Below the pieces are notes generated by a model. The model saw only the letters and a list, made by a program, of their open reading frames with translations. It ran no database searches and had not been told where the DNA came from. Shown piece after piece: positions 43,945 to 52,163 of a stretch of DNA of 56,850 nucleotides. Both the position numbers and the translations under genes were made by a program. How positions within the stretch are numbered: the first letter of the stretch is position 1; each line of letters starts with the position of its first letter. The DNA is taken from positions 1 through 56,850 of the forward strand of contig CALKMX010000025.1 in the NCBI GenBank assembly GCA_938091675.1. Reading direction: 5' to 3'. This DNA comes from an uncultured Opitutales bacterium. GTDB lineage: Bacteria; Verrucomicrobiota; Verrucomicrobiia; Opitutales; Seribacteraceae.

Positions 43945-46107
43945 TTATGCAGTCTCCATTTGGTGTTCAACAGGTGGAGTATCTTTGGGTTTTTTCCTAA
44001 CAAGTAGACCAACGGTAAGAACTGTTATAATTGGCCCAACTGAAGCAAGTGAAAGTACACCAAATCCGTCTATCGCTCCAGTTTTGGCCCCAATACCAAG
44101 ACCCATTGCTAAAACCAGAGGCACCGTGATTGGTCCTGTCGTAACCCCTGCACTATCCCAACCAAAATTCACAAAATCCTCACTAGATATAAATGTGAGA
44201 ATAAGCAACAGTGTGTAAGGAGGTATGAGTAAATACCAGAGTTCCAAATTGAATGCAATCTTAGCAACACCAGTCGCAATTCCTAACGCAACTCCTGTAG
44301 CAACGGCTTGCATGAGTAAATTTTTCTTAAAAGCCCCGACTGTAATCTTCTCAACTGTAGAACCGAGCGCATTAAGAGCAGGTTCTGCCAGTGTAGCTCC
44401 GTATCCCAATATAAAGCCAAACAATATAGCAAGACACTTACCAACGGTAGATGATTGAAAGATAGGATCAATAAAACCTTCTGATTGCCATGGCTGAATA
44501 GGTGCGAAGCTGGAAACAACATTTCCACCGAGTTGTTCACCAAGTGGTGTTAAACCAAGGGCAATGCCTAGGTTGAACAAGCACATACCGATAACAGCAC
44601 AAAGAATTCCGATGACCAACTCATCCATATGTTTGGGCTTTTGCCTTAGCCCTATGATTAAAACGAATAAAAGAATCGAGCACAACGGAACAATTGCCCA
44701 AATTGCACCCTCCAAGGCGCCACGATCTTGATCGGGACCAGAGAGAATTCCGTCAGTTTTGGAATAATTTATAGAACCATCAGGCTCAATGCTATAAAAA
44801 TCTTCGCCAGGGTCAGCCTTCCCGTTGTTATTTTTGTCAATTTCCTGGGGCTTAAATGTGTTAGGGAAAAAATCAAATTTATTAGTAAATGCAGTGGCAA
44901 TGTCTGCATCTGGATTCCAAACGTCATCCGGTGCTTTATAACCTTCACGAACAACATAAAGTTTTGCACCTTGCACGAGTACATTTTCCCGTTCCCCATT
45001 AGATAGACTGTCAGGCACAATAACTCCTTCCGCAACTTTTGTCTTTAGCGTATAACCCTCAGGAAGAGATTTGTTCTCATTAAGGTAGGTTTGTACCATT
45101 TTCCTCTCTTCTACAGATAAGGACCAGGACAACTCCGCTTCTCCAACACCTGAAGCCGAATCAATCTTGGATTGAGCATTTAGGTCTCCAAATTTTTGCA
45201 GATCAATGGGGTAATTTTTCCCATATTCACCTGCTTTTATGTGCCAATCAGCAGTGGATTCTGAAGCAAAGTAATAATTATCCGTTTTGAATAAATAAAG
45301 TGCATAACACATGACTGCTAGAATCGGGAATAGCGATGCAAGGGTAACAACCCCAAACCCTGTATTGCTTGAACCTCCTGTAGAAACGATCCTGCAAACT
45401 CCTATCCCAAGAGCTAAAACAAGGGGGACTGTAACCGGTCCTGTGGTAACAGCACCACAATCCCACGCCAAACCTAATACATGTTTGAGCCTGTCATCCG
45501 AAAACTGCATGTAAAGGGTAATGCAAGAAAGAACAATAACTCCTACATAGATGAAAGGTTTAAGAGACCAACCTTTGTAAAAGCGAAGGACACCTAAAAG
45601 AACCGCAATTCCAACTCCTACACCCACACAATTTACCAGAAGTCCAGCCCCGGTATTTAAAATAGTCCACAACAGAGGTGCGGAAGTTGGATCAACTCCA
45701 GACCCAGCAGCACGTAAAACTCCGATGGCGGGTTCAGCAAAAGTTGCAAAGGCACCCAATACAAACCCGAATGCCAAACTTGTCGGAAGACATGGAATAC
45801 CCAAAATCTTCTTTCTGGGTAAAGTCGACCCAAGAGCTTCTCCGAGAGGCATGAGCCCCAAGCGTAATCCTTCCATGAAGAAAGCAAGACCTATGATGAC
45901 AATCATAATGCCGGCAGCGATCATCAAAGAATAGACAATGGGCAATCCAAGGACAAGCACCTGAAAGACAATTAAGTAGAGGATGATAAACCAGACGCAT
46001 TGGATCTGCTCGACTACTTTATCTTTTGAAAATGACAAAAGAATGCCAATTTTCTGCTGTAAGGTTAACTGTAGCTTTTTACTATCGGACGATTGTTCAG
46101 TGCTCAT
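43945..46107 (-). CDS. Double DUF1538 membrane transporter with soluble insert
   Basis: Membrane protein of 720 residues with two DUF1538 halves, about 35-270 and 470-705. Matching motifs in each half are MPLGEALGS/TPLGEQLGG, ATFAEPAIGVL/ATLAEPALNAL and WDCGAVTTGPVTVPLVLALG/WDSAGVTTGPITVPLVLAMG, so the fold is an internal repeat. The halves are joined by a soluble stretch (about 275-465) holding an EF-hand-like calcium loop, DKNNNGKADPGE at 424-435. A pair of DUF1538 proteins (UmpAB of Halomonas) has, as I recall, been reported as a Na+/H+ antiporter, so cation transport is a reasonable guess. The PII-like gene follows immediately, which points to regulation by cell nitrogen, energy or nucleotide state. 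Confidence 0.85.
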   Translation of the reverse strand: MSTEQSSDSKKLQLTLQQKIGILLSFSKDKVVEQIQCVWFIILYLIVFQVLVLGLPIVYSLMIAAGIMIVIIGLAFFMEGLRLGLMPLGEALGSTLPRKKILGIPCLPTSLAFGFVLGAFATFAEPAIGVLRAAGSGVDPTSAPLLWTILNTGAGLLVNCVGVGVGIAVLLGVLRFYKGWSLKPFIYVGVIVLSCITLYMQFSDDRLKHVLGLAWDCGAVTTGPVTVPLVLALGIGVCRIVSTGGSSNTGFGVVTLASLFPILAVMCYALYLFKTDNYYFASESTADWHIKAGEYGKNYPIDLQKFGDLNAQSKIDSASGVGEAELSWSLSVEERKMVQTYLNENKSLPEGYTLKTKVAEGVIVPDSLSNGERENVLVQGAKLYVVREGYKAPDDVWNPDADIATAFTNKFDFFPNTFKPQEIDKNNNGKADPGEDFYSIEPDGSINYSKTDGILSGPDQDRGALEGAIWAIVPLCSILLFVLIIGLRQKPKHMDELVIGILCAVIGMCLFNLGIALGLTPLGEQLGGNVVSSFAPIQPWQSEGFIDPIFQSSTVGKCLAILFGFILGYGATLAEPALNALGSTVEKITVGAFKKNLLMQAVATGVALGIATGVAKIAFNLELWYLLIPPYTLLLILTFISSEDFVNFGWDSAGVTTGPITVPLVLAMGLGIGAKTGAIDGFGVLSLASVGPIITVLTVGLLVRKKPKDTPPVEHQMETA

Positions 46108-46165
46108 ATATATAATTAATGAAATTCAAAACCTATCCTTATCTAGGACTCAGTAAAGCTTAATT

Positions 46166-47437
46166 CTATTCCCGCCAATTAGCATTAGCCAATGTTAGTG
46201 ATGTTTTATTGATTCCAGATCGGAGCCGGACGGGCACATTCCACACCGCACCAGTTTTCCCAACTGGTGCTGTTCCGACTAAATAAAATGAACCAGTGGG
46301 TAAATTTTTGAACTCTCCGAATCCGTCTATGTCTGTTCGAACCCGGTAACCAGTACCTAATTCTACTTGTTTTAAGAGAACATTTCGAATTCTTTTATAA
46401 ATACCAGTGTAAGCAAATGGGGATTTCCTTGATTGGGCCCATAGTTCTTCGAATGAGTTCACTTGTGGGAAATCGTTTAAGTTAATGCCTTCATCAAAGA
46501 GTAGGTTTGGGAAACTTTTGGAGATCAGAAAAAATTCTGTGTAAAACACTTCTTTATTTTTCCCATTTAAAAGAGTAACAACAGCATCAAATTCAAGACT
46601 GCAAAATTCCGAGATGCTCGAAATGTAAGTGGGAGTGGGTTGACCTGGAGGAACAGAATTGGAACGGTTGTAGATTTGACCGGACTGATTAGTCCTCTGG
46701 GTACCGTTATTATGGATCGAATCAACTCGGGGTTGAAGCGAATCGATGCCATTTTGAAACCTATTGCTCTCAATCCGCAAACCATTAATTTCGTGAGACT
46801 TTTGGATCAGGCTTGATTTATGCAAGGCGATCTCGTCTTGTAATTTTTGGAGTTGGCCGCTCTGATTGGAAGTATACCTAGGCTCGCTCTGGACAAGGGT
46901 TTCAGGACTTCTTGGATCACTCGACCTCAATCGTTGGATTTCGAAAATTAGCTCCTCGTTTAAACGGGTTAACGAAGCAATCGTCTGGTCCTTGCGAAGA
47001 TTTATTTTTTTTAGTTCTTCCAAACTTAAATCATTTTTTGCAGAGATGTCATTGCCTTGCTGAAGTTCTGTCAGGTTAAAGGATGAAGCCGGCAACATGG
47101 CGGTAGGCAAATCAAGGTCCACTTCATTCTCCACAGAATTTTTTTCAATAGTGTGGTCGGTTGTTTTGATTGCATTAGGGCCCTCCTCATTCGTTACATC
47201 AGCGTACTGAGCTCCATCTAAAACATCAATTGCTTCAACTTCATCACCGCTATCCAGAAATGCCGCAAGACTTTTAGATCCTCCTGTCTGGCTAACTATA
47301 AGTGATGTAAAATCAATATTATCTCCCCCTTCTTCAGCATCACGAGAAGTAGAAATAGAGGTTTCTGAACAGGAAGATGCAAGAAAGGTAAGAAATACAG
47401 CTATGAATGTTATTAGAGGCATACTTTTCTCTTTCAT
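46166..47437 (-). CDS. Lipoprotein with coiled-coil middle and C-terminal beta domain
   Basis: Predicted lipoprotein of 423 residues from the ATG at 47437 (ATG at 47455, six codons upstream, and at 47422 are alternatives). The signal MKEKSMPLITFIAVFLTFLASSC ends in a lipobox cysteine. After an acidic linker come a coiled-coil stretch (about 135-235, with SLTRLNEELIFEIQRLRS and similar) and a C-terminal domain (about 285-423) containing TDIDGFGEFKNLPTGSFYLVG, a pattern like carboxypeptidase-regulatory or SpaA-type beta sandwiches. I do not recognise the family. The divergent coiled-coil rod gene starts 77 bases away, so the two may be regulated together. Confidence 0.65.
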   Translation of the reverse strand: MKEKSMPLITFIAVFLTFLASSCSETSISTSRDAEEGGDNIDFTSLIVSQTGGSKSLAAFLDSGDEVEAIDVLDGAQYADVTNEEGPNAIKTTDHTIEKNSVENEVDLDLPTAMLPASSFNLTELQQGNDISAKNDLSLEELKKINLRKDQTIASLTRLNEELIFEIQRLRSSDPRSPETLVQSEPRYTSNQSGQLQKLQDEIALHKSSLIQKSHEINGLRIESNRFQNGIDSLQPRVDSIHNNGTQRTNQSGQIYNRSNSVPPGQPTPTYISSISEFCSLEFDAVVTLLNGKNKEVFYTEFFLISKSFPNLLFDEGINLNDFPQVNSFEELWAQSRKSPFAYTGIYKRIRNVLLKQVELGTGYRVRTDIDGFGEFKNLPTGSFYLVGTAPVGKTGAVWNVPVRLRSGINKTSLTLANANWRE

Positions 47438-47440
47438 AAC

Positions 47441-47452
47441 TTGCCTAGGCAA
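47441..47452. promoter_or_regulatory. Perfect 12-base palindrome between divergent genes
   Basis: TTGCCTAGGCAA is a perfect palindrome three bases upstream of the chosen lipoprotein start and 61 bases upstream of the coiled-coil gene, a typical location for an operator. If the lipoprotein starts at 47455 instead, it would be inside its coding sequence. Confidence 0.35.
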
Positions 47453-47513
47453 CATTCATATTAACGGCAAGGTTCTTATTTACAGGTGTATCTTTTTTTG
47501 ACAAAAACAAATT

Positions 47514-49892
47514 ATGTCTCTTCTACCCCCTTCCGAGACTAATTCGCTTGAACGCGAATTAAATTTCTTGAAGCAAACAATAAGCTCTCTTCGTGAACAA
47601 CTAGAGCTCAACTTGGATTTGCATGATTCGGAGATCCAATCATTGGAGGAAAACCATAAAAACAGGGAGTCTAGCCTGCACGGAGTTATTTTAAGATTGC
47701 GGGATGATTATGAACAGCTTCAGACCCAACATCAGCACGAACAGCAACAACTAGACAAAAAATATATAGCTGAACATAAGTGCCTAACTTCCCTGATCGA
47801 AGAGCTAAGAAATAGATTAGATTTTTCCAAAGAAGAGGTCAAAGACACTGCTCAAAAGACAAAGGCACTTCACGCAAATGAAATTTTAGGATTACAAGAG
47901 TTGGTTTCCTCTTTGCGGGAGGAATTGGAATCGAAGGACAATGAATTGGCCTCGATTGAGCAAAATGTCTCCCAACGAAATCAGGGCGAGATCATTAGAT
48001 TGCAAGAACTATCCGCCAAGCTGCGTGAAAAAATCAACCGAATCGAATTCCGTAAAGAACAAGAGATTGGAAAAATTATTTCTTCCGGGAAATTGGAATC
48101 CAAATCGCTTCAAGAAACCATCGAGAACTTAAGAAGCGCCCTGGAAGAATCCAAGGCATCGAAACAAGAAGAAATTCAAAAAGCTGTTGCTGAAGCAAAC
48201 TTACAAAATAAATTGCTTAAGGATTCTTTGCAAAAGAGCCGTGAAAGGCTTGATTTGAGTAACATCAGGCACCAGGAGAAGATTCAAAAAAATTCTCTCT
48301 CTCATTCCCAGGAAGTATCCTCTCTTCACGACACCATCAATTTATTAAGAGAAGAAATTGATTCTTTTGAATCCAAAATTCAGGACGCGATACAAAATGA
48401 AAAGCGTGCAAACACTCAAGAAATTCGCCAACTCCGTTCCTCTCTTTCAAGTGTAAGAAATAATCTAGAAAGGAGCCAAGCTGAAGCTCAAAATAAAATA
48501 CAGGAAGCGGAAAGCGGAAAGCAAAAAGAAATAGATTCTTTACGGCACACCATTGCAACTCTCAGATCAGAATTAGAAGAAAGCGAAGTTGCTAAATCGC
48601 AGGAAATCCAGCGTGCACTCAGCTCCAAAAATGCTGAAATTAAACAGCTGAAAGATTCGATGACGATTATGAGGCAAAATTTAGATAGGATTGAAGCAAG
48701 AAACGCTGAGTCACTTCAAAAAGCTTTCCAACAGAGTGCTGCGGAAAAAGAATCCCTTCAAAAAACAATTCACGCACTTCGACATGAGGTTGAATCCGTT
48801 CATATTCAGCAAGCTGATGCTGTCCAGGAGGCCGAACGTATAAAAAATCAGGAAATTGAACAGCTAAGAAACTCCCTGCTTATCGTAAGGTCTTCACTTG
48901 AGAGGGAGAAAGCAAAACTTGGTTCCGAAGTACAAAAGGTTACCTCCGAATCAGCAAAAGAGATTAATGGGTTAAAATTGTTGGTTACAGAATTGCGTGA
49001 TCGCATTGACGAAGTAAAAGCACAGGAAGAAAGTAACATTCAAAGCGCACTCGGGTCTGCTAATGCTGAAATTTTTCAACTTAAAGAAAGCTTATCTCAA
49101 ACCCGAGAGAAAATCGTTCTAGAACAAAACATTCATTTAGATAAAATTCAGTCATTAGAAAGTCAGAATTTCTCTGAAATCCGAAATTTACGCTCAGTCA
49201 TTACTAAACTAAGAAACCAGATAGAAGAAATTCAAGCTGAGCACGAATCAAAAGTGCAAAAGATCACCAGCGAATTACATAAAGAAAACTTATCGCTAAA
49301 AGAGCATACATTAAATCTTAGAGAAAAGCTGGATGAAGCCCAACTCAGTCACCTCACCGAATTACAGCAAAAAGTAACCGAAAAAGAAAACCTGTCCAAA
49401 GCAAATAAGGATACCCTGCTTAAGTTGCGTGATGAACTAGAGCAAGCTACTGTTGATGCCGAAACAAAAGTACAAAAGGCAGTTTCTTCTCTTAACCAAG
49501 AAAATCTCGCCCTTAGGCAAACCTTGGGCAGCATAAGAATTAAATTAGATCGTGCCAAAGTTGAAAAACAGGAGGCTATTCAAAAAACTATCAAATCTTA
49601 TGAGCTGGAAATCCAGCATTTAAAAAATACAATTTTAACACTTCGCAGAGAAACTGACCAATTAAACTCCAAGCTCCTTGAAGATGCCCAAAAAAATACA
49701 TCTTCAAATGCTAATGAAATTAACCATTACCGGAATATGATCCGTTCACTAAGGGATGAGATTGACCACAGAGGATTTCTTAACGATGAAAAACTTAAGA
49801 AAAACTCACAAAAGACGGAAATGGAATTTAAGCATCTCAAAGATACGATTATTGAGTTAAGGTCCAAATTAGATAAACACCATGTCAACTGA
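47514..49892 (+). CDS. Coiled-coil rod of exact 36-residue repeats
   Basis: Protein of 792 residues made of an 18-residue leader, 21 full repeats of 36 residues with no insertion or deletion, and half a repeat: 18 + 756 + 18 = 792. Each repeat has Leu/Ile at positions 1, 5, 8 and 12, an invariant Arg at position 9 in all 22 units, acidic residues at 13 and often 33, and often Ile/Val-Gln at 23-24. There is no signal peptide or membrane segment, so it is cytoplasmic. A 36-residue period equals ten turns of a straight alpha helix, and the whole rod would be about 119 nm long. I do not recognise it as a known family. It overlaps the cyclase gene by 11 bases, which implies coupled translation and a joint role, perhaps as scaffold. 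Confidence 0.85.
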   Translation: MSLLPPSETNSLERELNFLKQTISSLREQLELNLDLHDSEIQSLEENHKNRESSLHGVILRLRDDYEQLQTQHQHEQQQLDKKYIAEHKCLTSLIEELRNRLDFSKEEVKDTAQKTKALHANEILGLQELVSSLREELESKDNELASIEQNVSQRNQGEIIRLQELSAKLREKINRIEFRKEQEIGKIISSGKLESKSLQETIENLRSALEESKASKQEEIQKAVAEANLQNKLLKDSLQKSRERLDLSNIRHQEKIQKNSLSHSQEVSSLHDTINLLREEIDSFESKIQDAIQNEKRANTQEIRQLRSSLSSVRNNLERSQAEAQNKIQEAESGKQKEIDSLRHTIATLRSELEESEVAKSQEIQRALSSKNAEIKQLKDSMTIMRQNLDRIEARNAESLQKAFQQSAAEKESLQKTIHALRHEVESVHIQQADAVQEAERIKNQEIEQLRNSLLIVRSSLEREKAKLGSEVQKVTSESAKEINGLKLLVTELRDRIDEVKAQEESNIQSALGSANAEIFQLKESLSQTREKIVLEQNIHLDKIQSLESQNFSEIRNLRSVITKLRNQIEEIQAEHESKVQKITSELHKENLSLKEHTLNLREKLDEAQLSHLTELQQKVTEKENLSKANKDTLLKLRDELEQATVDAETKVQKAVSSLNQENLALRQTLGSIRIKLDRAKVEKQEAIQKTIKSYELEIQHLKNTILTLRRETDQLNSKLLEDAQKNTSSNANEINHYRNMIRSLRDEIDHRGFLNDEKLKKNSQKTEMEFKHLKDTIIELRSKLDKHHVN
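47568..49889 (+). repeat. 108-base tandem coding repeat, 21.5 units
   Basis: The coding sequence of the rod protein consists of 21 units of 108 bases (36 codons) and a final half unit from 49836. The repeat shows in the protein, where the register is constant, but the DNA units have diverged strongly, so the array is old and kept by selection on the protein rather than being a recent amplification. Confidence 0.88.
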
Positions 49893-52152
49893 ATCAAATC
49901 CTCACCAACCCAAAAAAAGAACGGCTAAGTTTTCTGAGATGCTACTCCAGGTGACCACAGACCTGGCGAAAACGAAAAGCTTAGACGAAGCACTTGAAAC
50001 CCTCGTAAAAATAACCACATCGACCATTGGTGCCGAAAGAGGAACTATTTTTCTTAACGACGCGGCAACTGGTGAATTATACTCGCGGATTGCTCAGGGG
50101 AATTTCCGCAGGGAAATCCGTATCATGAATAGCAAGGGAGTCGCTGGGTGGGTGTTCTCTCATAACGAAGGTGCCATTATACCTGATGCCTACAAAGATG
50201 ACCGCTTTAATAAGGCGGTAGATGTAAGGACTGGATTTCGCACCAAAAGTATACTGTGTGCACCGCTTCGCACAGTAAATGGCGAAAAAATAGGAGTTTC
50301 TCAAATCTTAAACAAGATCGAAGGAGAATTCACACAAGACGACCTTGATTTGCTAGAAGCTATGACCGAACAGGCGGCTATTGCAATTCAAGGAAATATT
50401 ATTGTCGAACAAGTTGAAGCTGCCCGCAAACAGGAATTAGAATTCCTGGATGTGGTGTCACAGGTCTCCTCTGAACTGGAATTGACCCCTCTTCTGCAAA
50501 AAATTATTTCCACTATCTCCACCATGTTGGATTGTGAAAGAGCTACACTTTTTATTAATGACGAAAAAACAAGCGAATTATATACTGAAGTAGGTGAGGG
50601 TTTAGACGAAAAATCAGTCATTCGTTTCCCTAACCATCTTGGGATTGCCGGCACTGTTTTTACCTCTGCAAAAGCTGTAAATATACCTCATGCGTACGCC
50701 GATTTAAGGTTCAATCCGAGCTTCGATAAACAGACGGGGTTTTTTACGCGTTCGATTCTATGCATGCCGGTTTTAAACAAAGAAGGAAAGACCATTGGCG
50801 TCAGCCAAGTTTTAAACAAAAGAGGCGGTTCTTTTAACCAAGAAGATGAAAAGCGTCTTGCTGCATTTACTTCCCAGATTTCCATGGGAATTGAAAATGC
50901 AAAGCTCTTTGACGATGTACAAAATCAAAAAAATTATTCTGAAAGCATCCTGTCCAGCATGCACGATGCTGTGATTACAGTCGACGAGAACAAAGTAGTC
51001 AAAACTTGTAATCCAGCAGGATTAAAGATTTTTAAGTCTCCTATTCTGACAGATATTTTAGGTACTCCTATTGATGAATTGTTGGGTACAGAAAACGAAT
51101 GGTTGAACAGTAAACTAGAATCAGTAACAGAACAGGAGGACTTTCTAGACGCCACTCTTCAAGTTCAAAATGAAAAACTTTCGGTCAATGTATCGATCAC
51201 CCCTCTTCTTGGACAGAAAGATGAAAACCTCGGAATTATGATCATGATCGAAGATATTAGTTCTGAAAAAAGAATGAAATCTACGATGTCGAGATACATG
51301 GACCCTGAGCTAGCAGATCAACTGATGAATGCTGGGGATAGCCAAGATGTAATGGGGGGCAAACAAAGCATTGCTTCCGTTTTGTTTTCTGATGTTCGCA
51401 GCTTTACCACAATAACGGAAGAACTCGGAGCCCAAGGAACTGTAAAATTACTCAACGATTACTTCACCATAATGGTGGATTGCATTACGGATGAAGGTGG
51501 AATGCTAGATAAATTCATTGGGGATGCAATGATGTGTATTTTTGGAACACCCATTCCTCATGATGACGATCCGGATCGAGCCGTTCGAGCTGCTATTCGT
51601 ATGATGACAGATTTGAAAGTTTTTAATCTCAAAAGATCAGCAGAAGGAAAAATGCCCATAGATCATGGTATGGGAATTAATACCGACTCTATTGTTTCCG
51701 GTAATATTGGCTCTCCCAAAAGAATGGATTACACAGTTATTGGAGATGGTGTAAACCTAGCAGCTAGGATCGAGAGTGCCTGCAAGCAATATGGGGCTCA
51801 CATTCTAATTAGTGAATTTACCTACAAAGCAGTGAAGGCAACTTACAGAACTCGTCAGGTAGACTATGTAATTGTAAAAGGAAAGACAGAACCAGTTGGA
51901 GTTTATGAGGTATTGGACTTTCACGATGATAGCTCCTATCCAAATATGGTAGATGCCCTAGGAAGCTTTAATGATGGATATCGTGCATGGAATGCAGGAA
52001 AGTGGGAACAAGCCATTAAATTATTTAATGCCGTTAAAAAGATTAATCCGAACGACAAAGCCGCTCAGTTGTACCTGGATCGGTGCGATTACATGAAGAA
52101 GAATCCTCCCAAAAAAGATTGGGATGGCGTCTGGGTAATGACTTCAAAATAA
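49882..52152 (+). CDS. GAF-GAF-PAS class III adenylate cyclase
   Basis: Cytoplasmic enzyme of 756 residues. Two GAF domains (about 25-180 and 195-345) carry the NDAATGELYSRIAQG and NDEKTSELYTEVGEG motifs. A PAS domain follows (about 350-465), then a class III cyclase domain (about 490-680) with metal ligands Asp504 (FSDVRSF) and Asp548 (FIGDAMM), and base-specificity residues Lys544 and Asp616 that indicate ATP rather than GTP as substrate. Asn625 and Arg629 (GVNLAARIE) stabilise the transition state. The last 65 residues resemble a TPR unit (AWNAGKWEQAIKLFNAVKKINPND). GAF domains suggest ligand-gated cAMP synthesis. The gene overlaps the rod gene before it and is followed by two TPR genes, so it is the enzyme of the module. 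Confidence 0.93.
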   Translation: MSTESNPHQPKKRTAKFSEMLLQVTTDLAKTKSLDEALETLVKITTSTIGAERGTIFLNDAATGELYSRIAQGNFRREIRIMNSKGVAGWVFSHNEGAIIPDAYKDDRFNKAVDVRTGFRTKSILCAPLRTVNGEKIGVSQILNKIEGEFTQDDLDLLEAMTEQAAIAIQGNIIVEQVEAARKQELEFLDVVSQVSSELELTPLLQKIISTISTMLDCERATLFINDEKTSELYTEVGEGLDEKSVIRFPNHLGIAGTVFTSAKAVNIPHAYADLRFNPSFDKQTGFFTRSILCMPVLNKEGKTIGVSQVLNKRGGSFNQEDEKRLAAFTSQISMGIENAKLFDDVQNQKNYSESILSSMHDAVITVDENKVVKTCNPAGLKIFKSPILTDILGTPIDELLGTENEWLNSKLESVTEQEDFLDATLQVQNEKLSVNVSITPLLGQKDENLGIMIMIEDISSEKRMKSTMSRYMDPELADQLMNAGDSQDVMGGKQSIASVLFSDVRSFTTITEELGAQGTVKLLNDYFTIMVDCITDEGGMLDKFIGDAMMCIFGTPIPHDDDPDRAVRAAIRMMTDLKVFNLKRSAEGKMPIDHGMGINTDSIVSGNIGSPKRMDYTVIGDGVNLAARIESACKQYGAHILISEFTYKAVKATYRTRQVDYVIVKGKTEPVGVYEVLDFHDDSSYPNMVDALGSFNDGYRAWNAGKWEQAIKLFNAVKKINPNDKAAQLYLDRCDYMKKNPPKKDWDGVWVMTSK

Positions 52153-52163
52153 TTTTGTCCGAA

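Noticed and set aside
47568-49889. Possible CRISPR or satellite array because of the regular 108-base period
   Set aside because: DNA units are not near-identical, there are no alternating spacers, and the period is exactly 36 codons within one open frame, so it is a protein repeat.
52083-52163. Upstream extension of the TPR protein into the cyclase gene
   Set aside because: The added 27 residues overlap the cyclase C-terminus, are not TPR-like, and the ATG at 52164 begins the repeat pattern.
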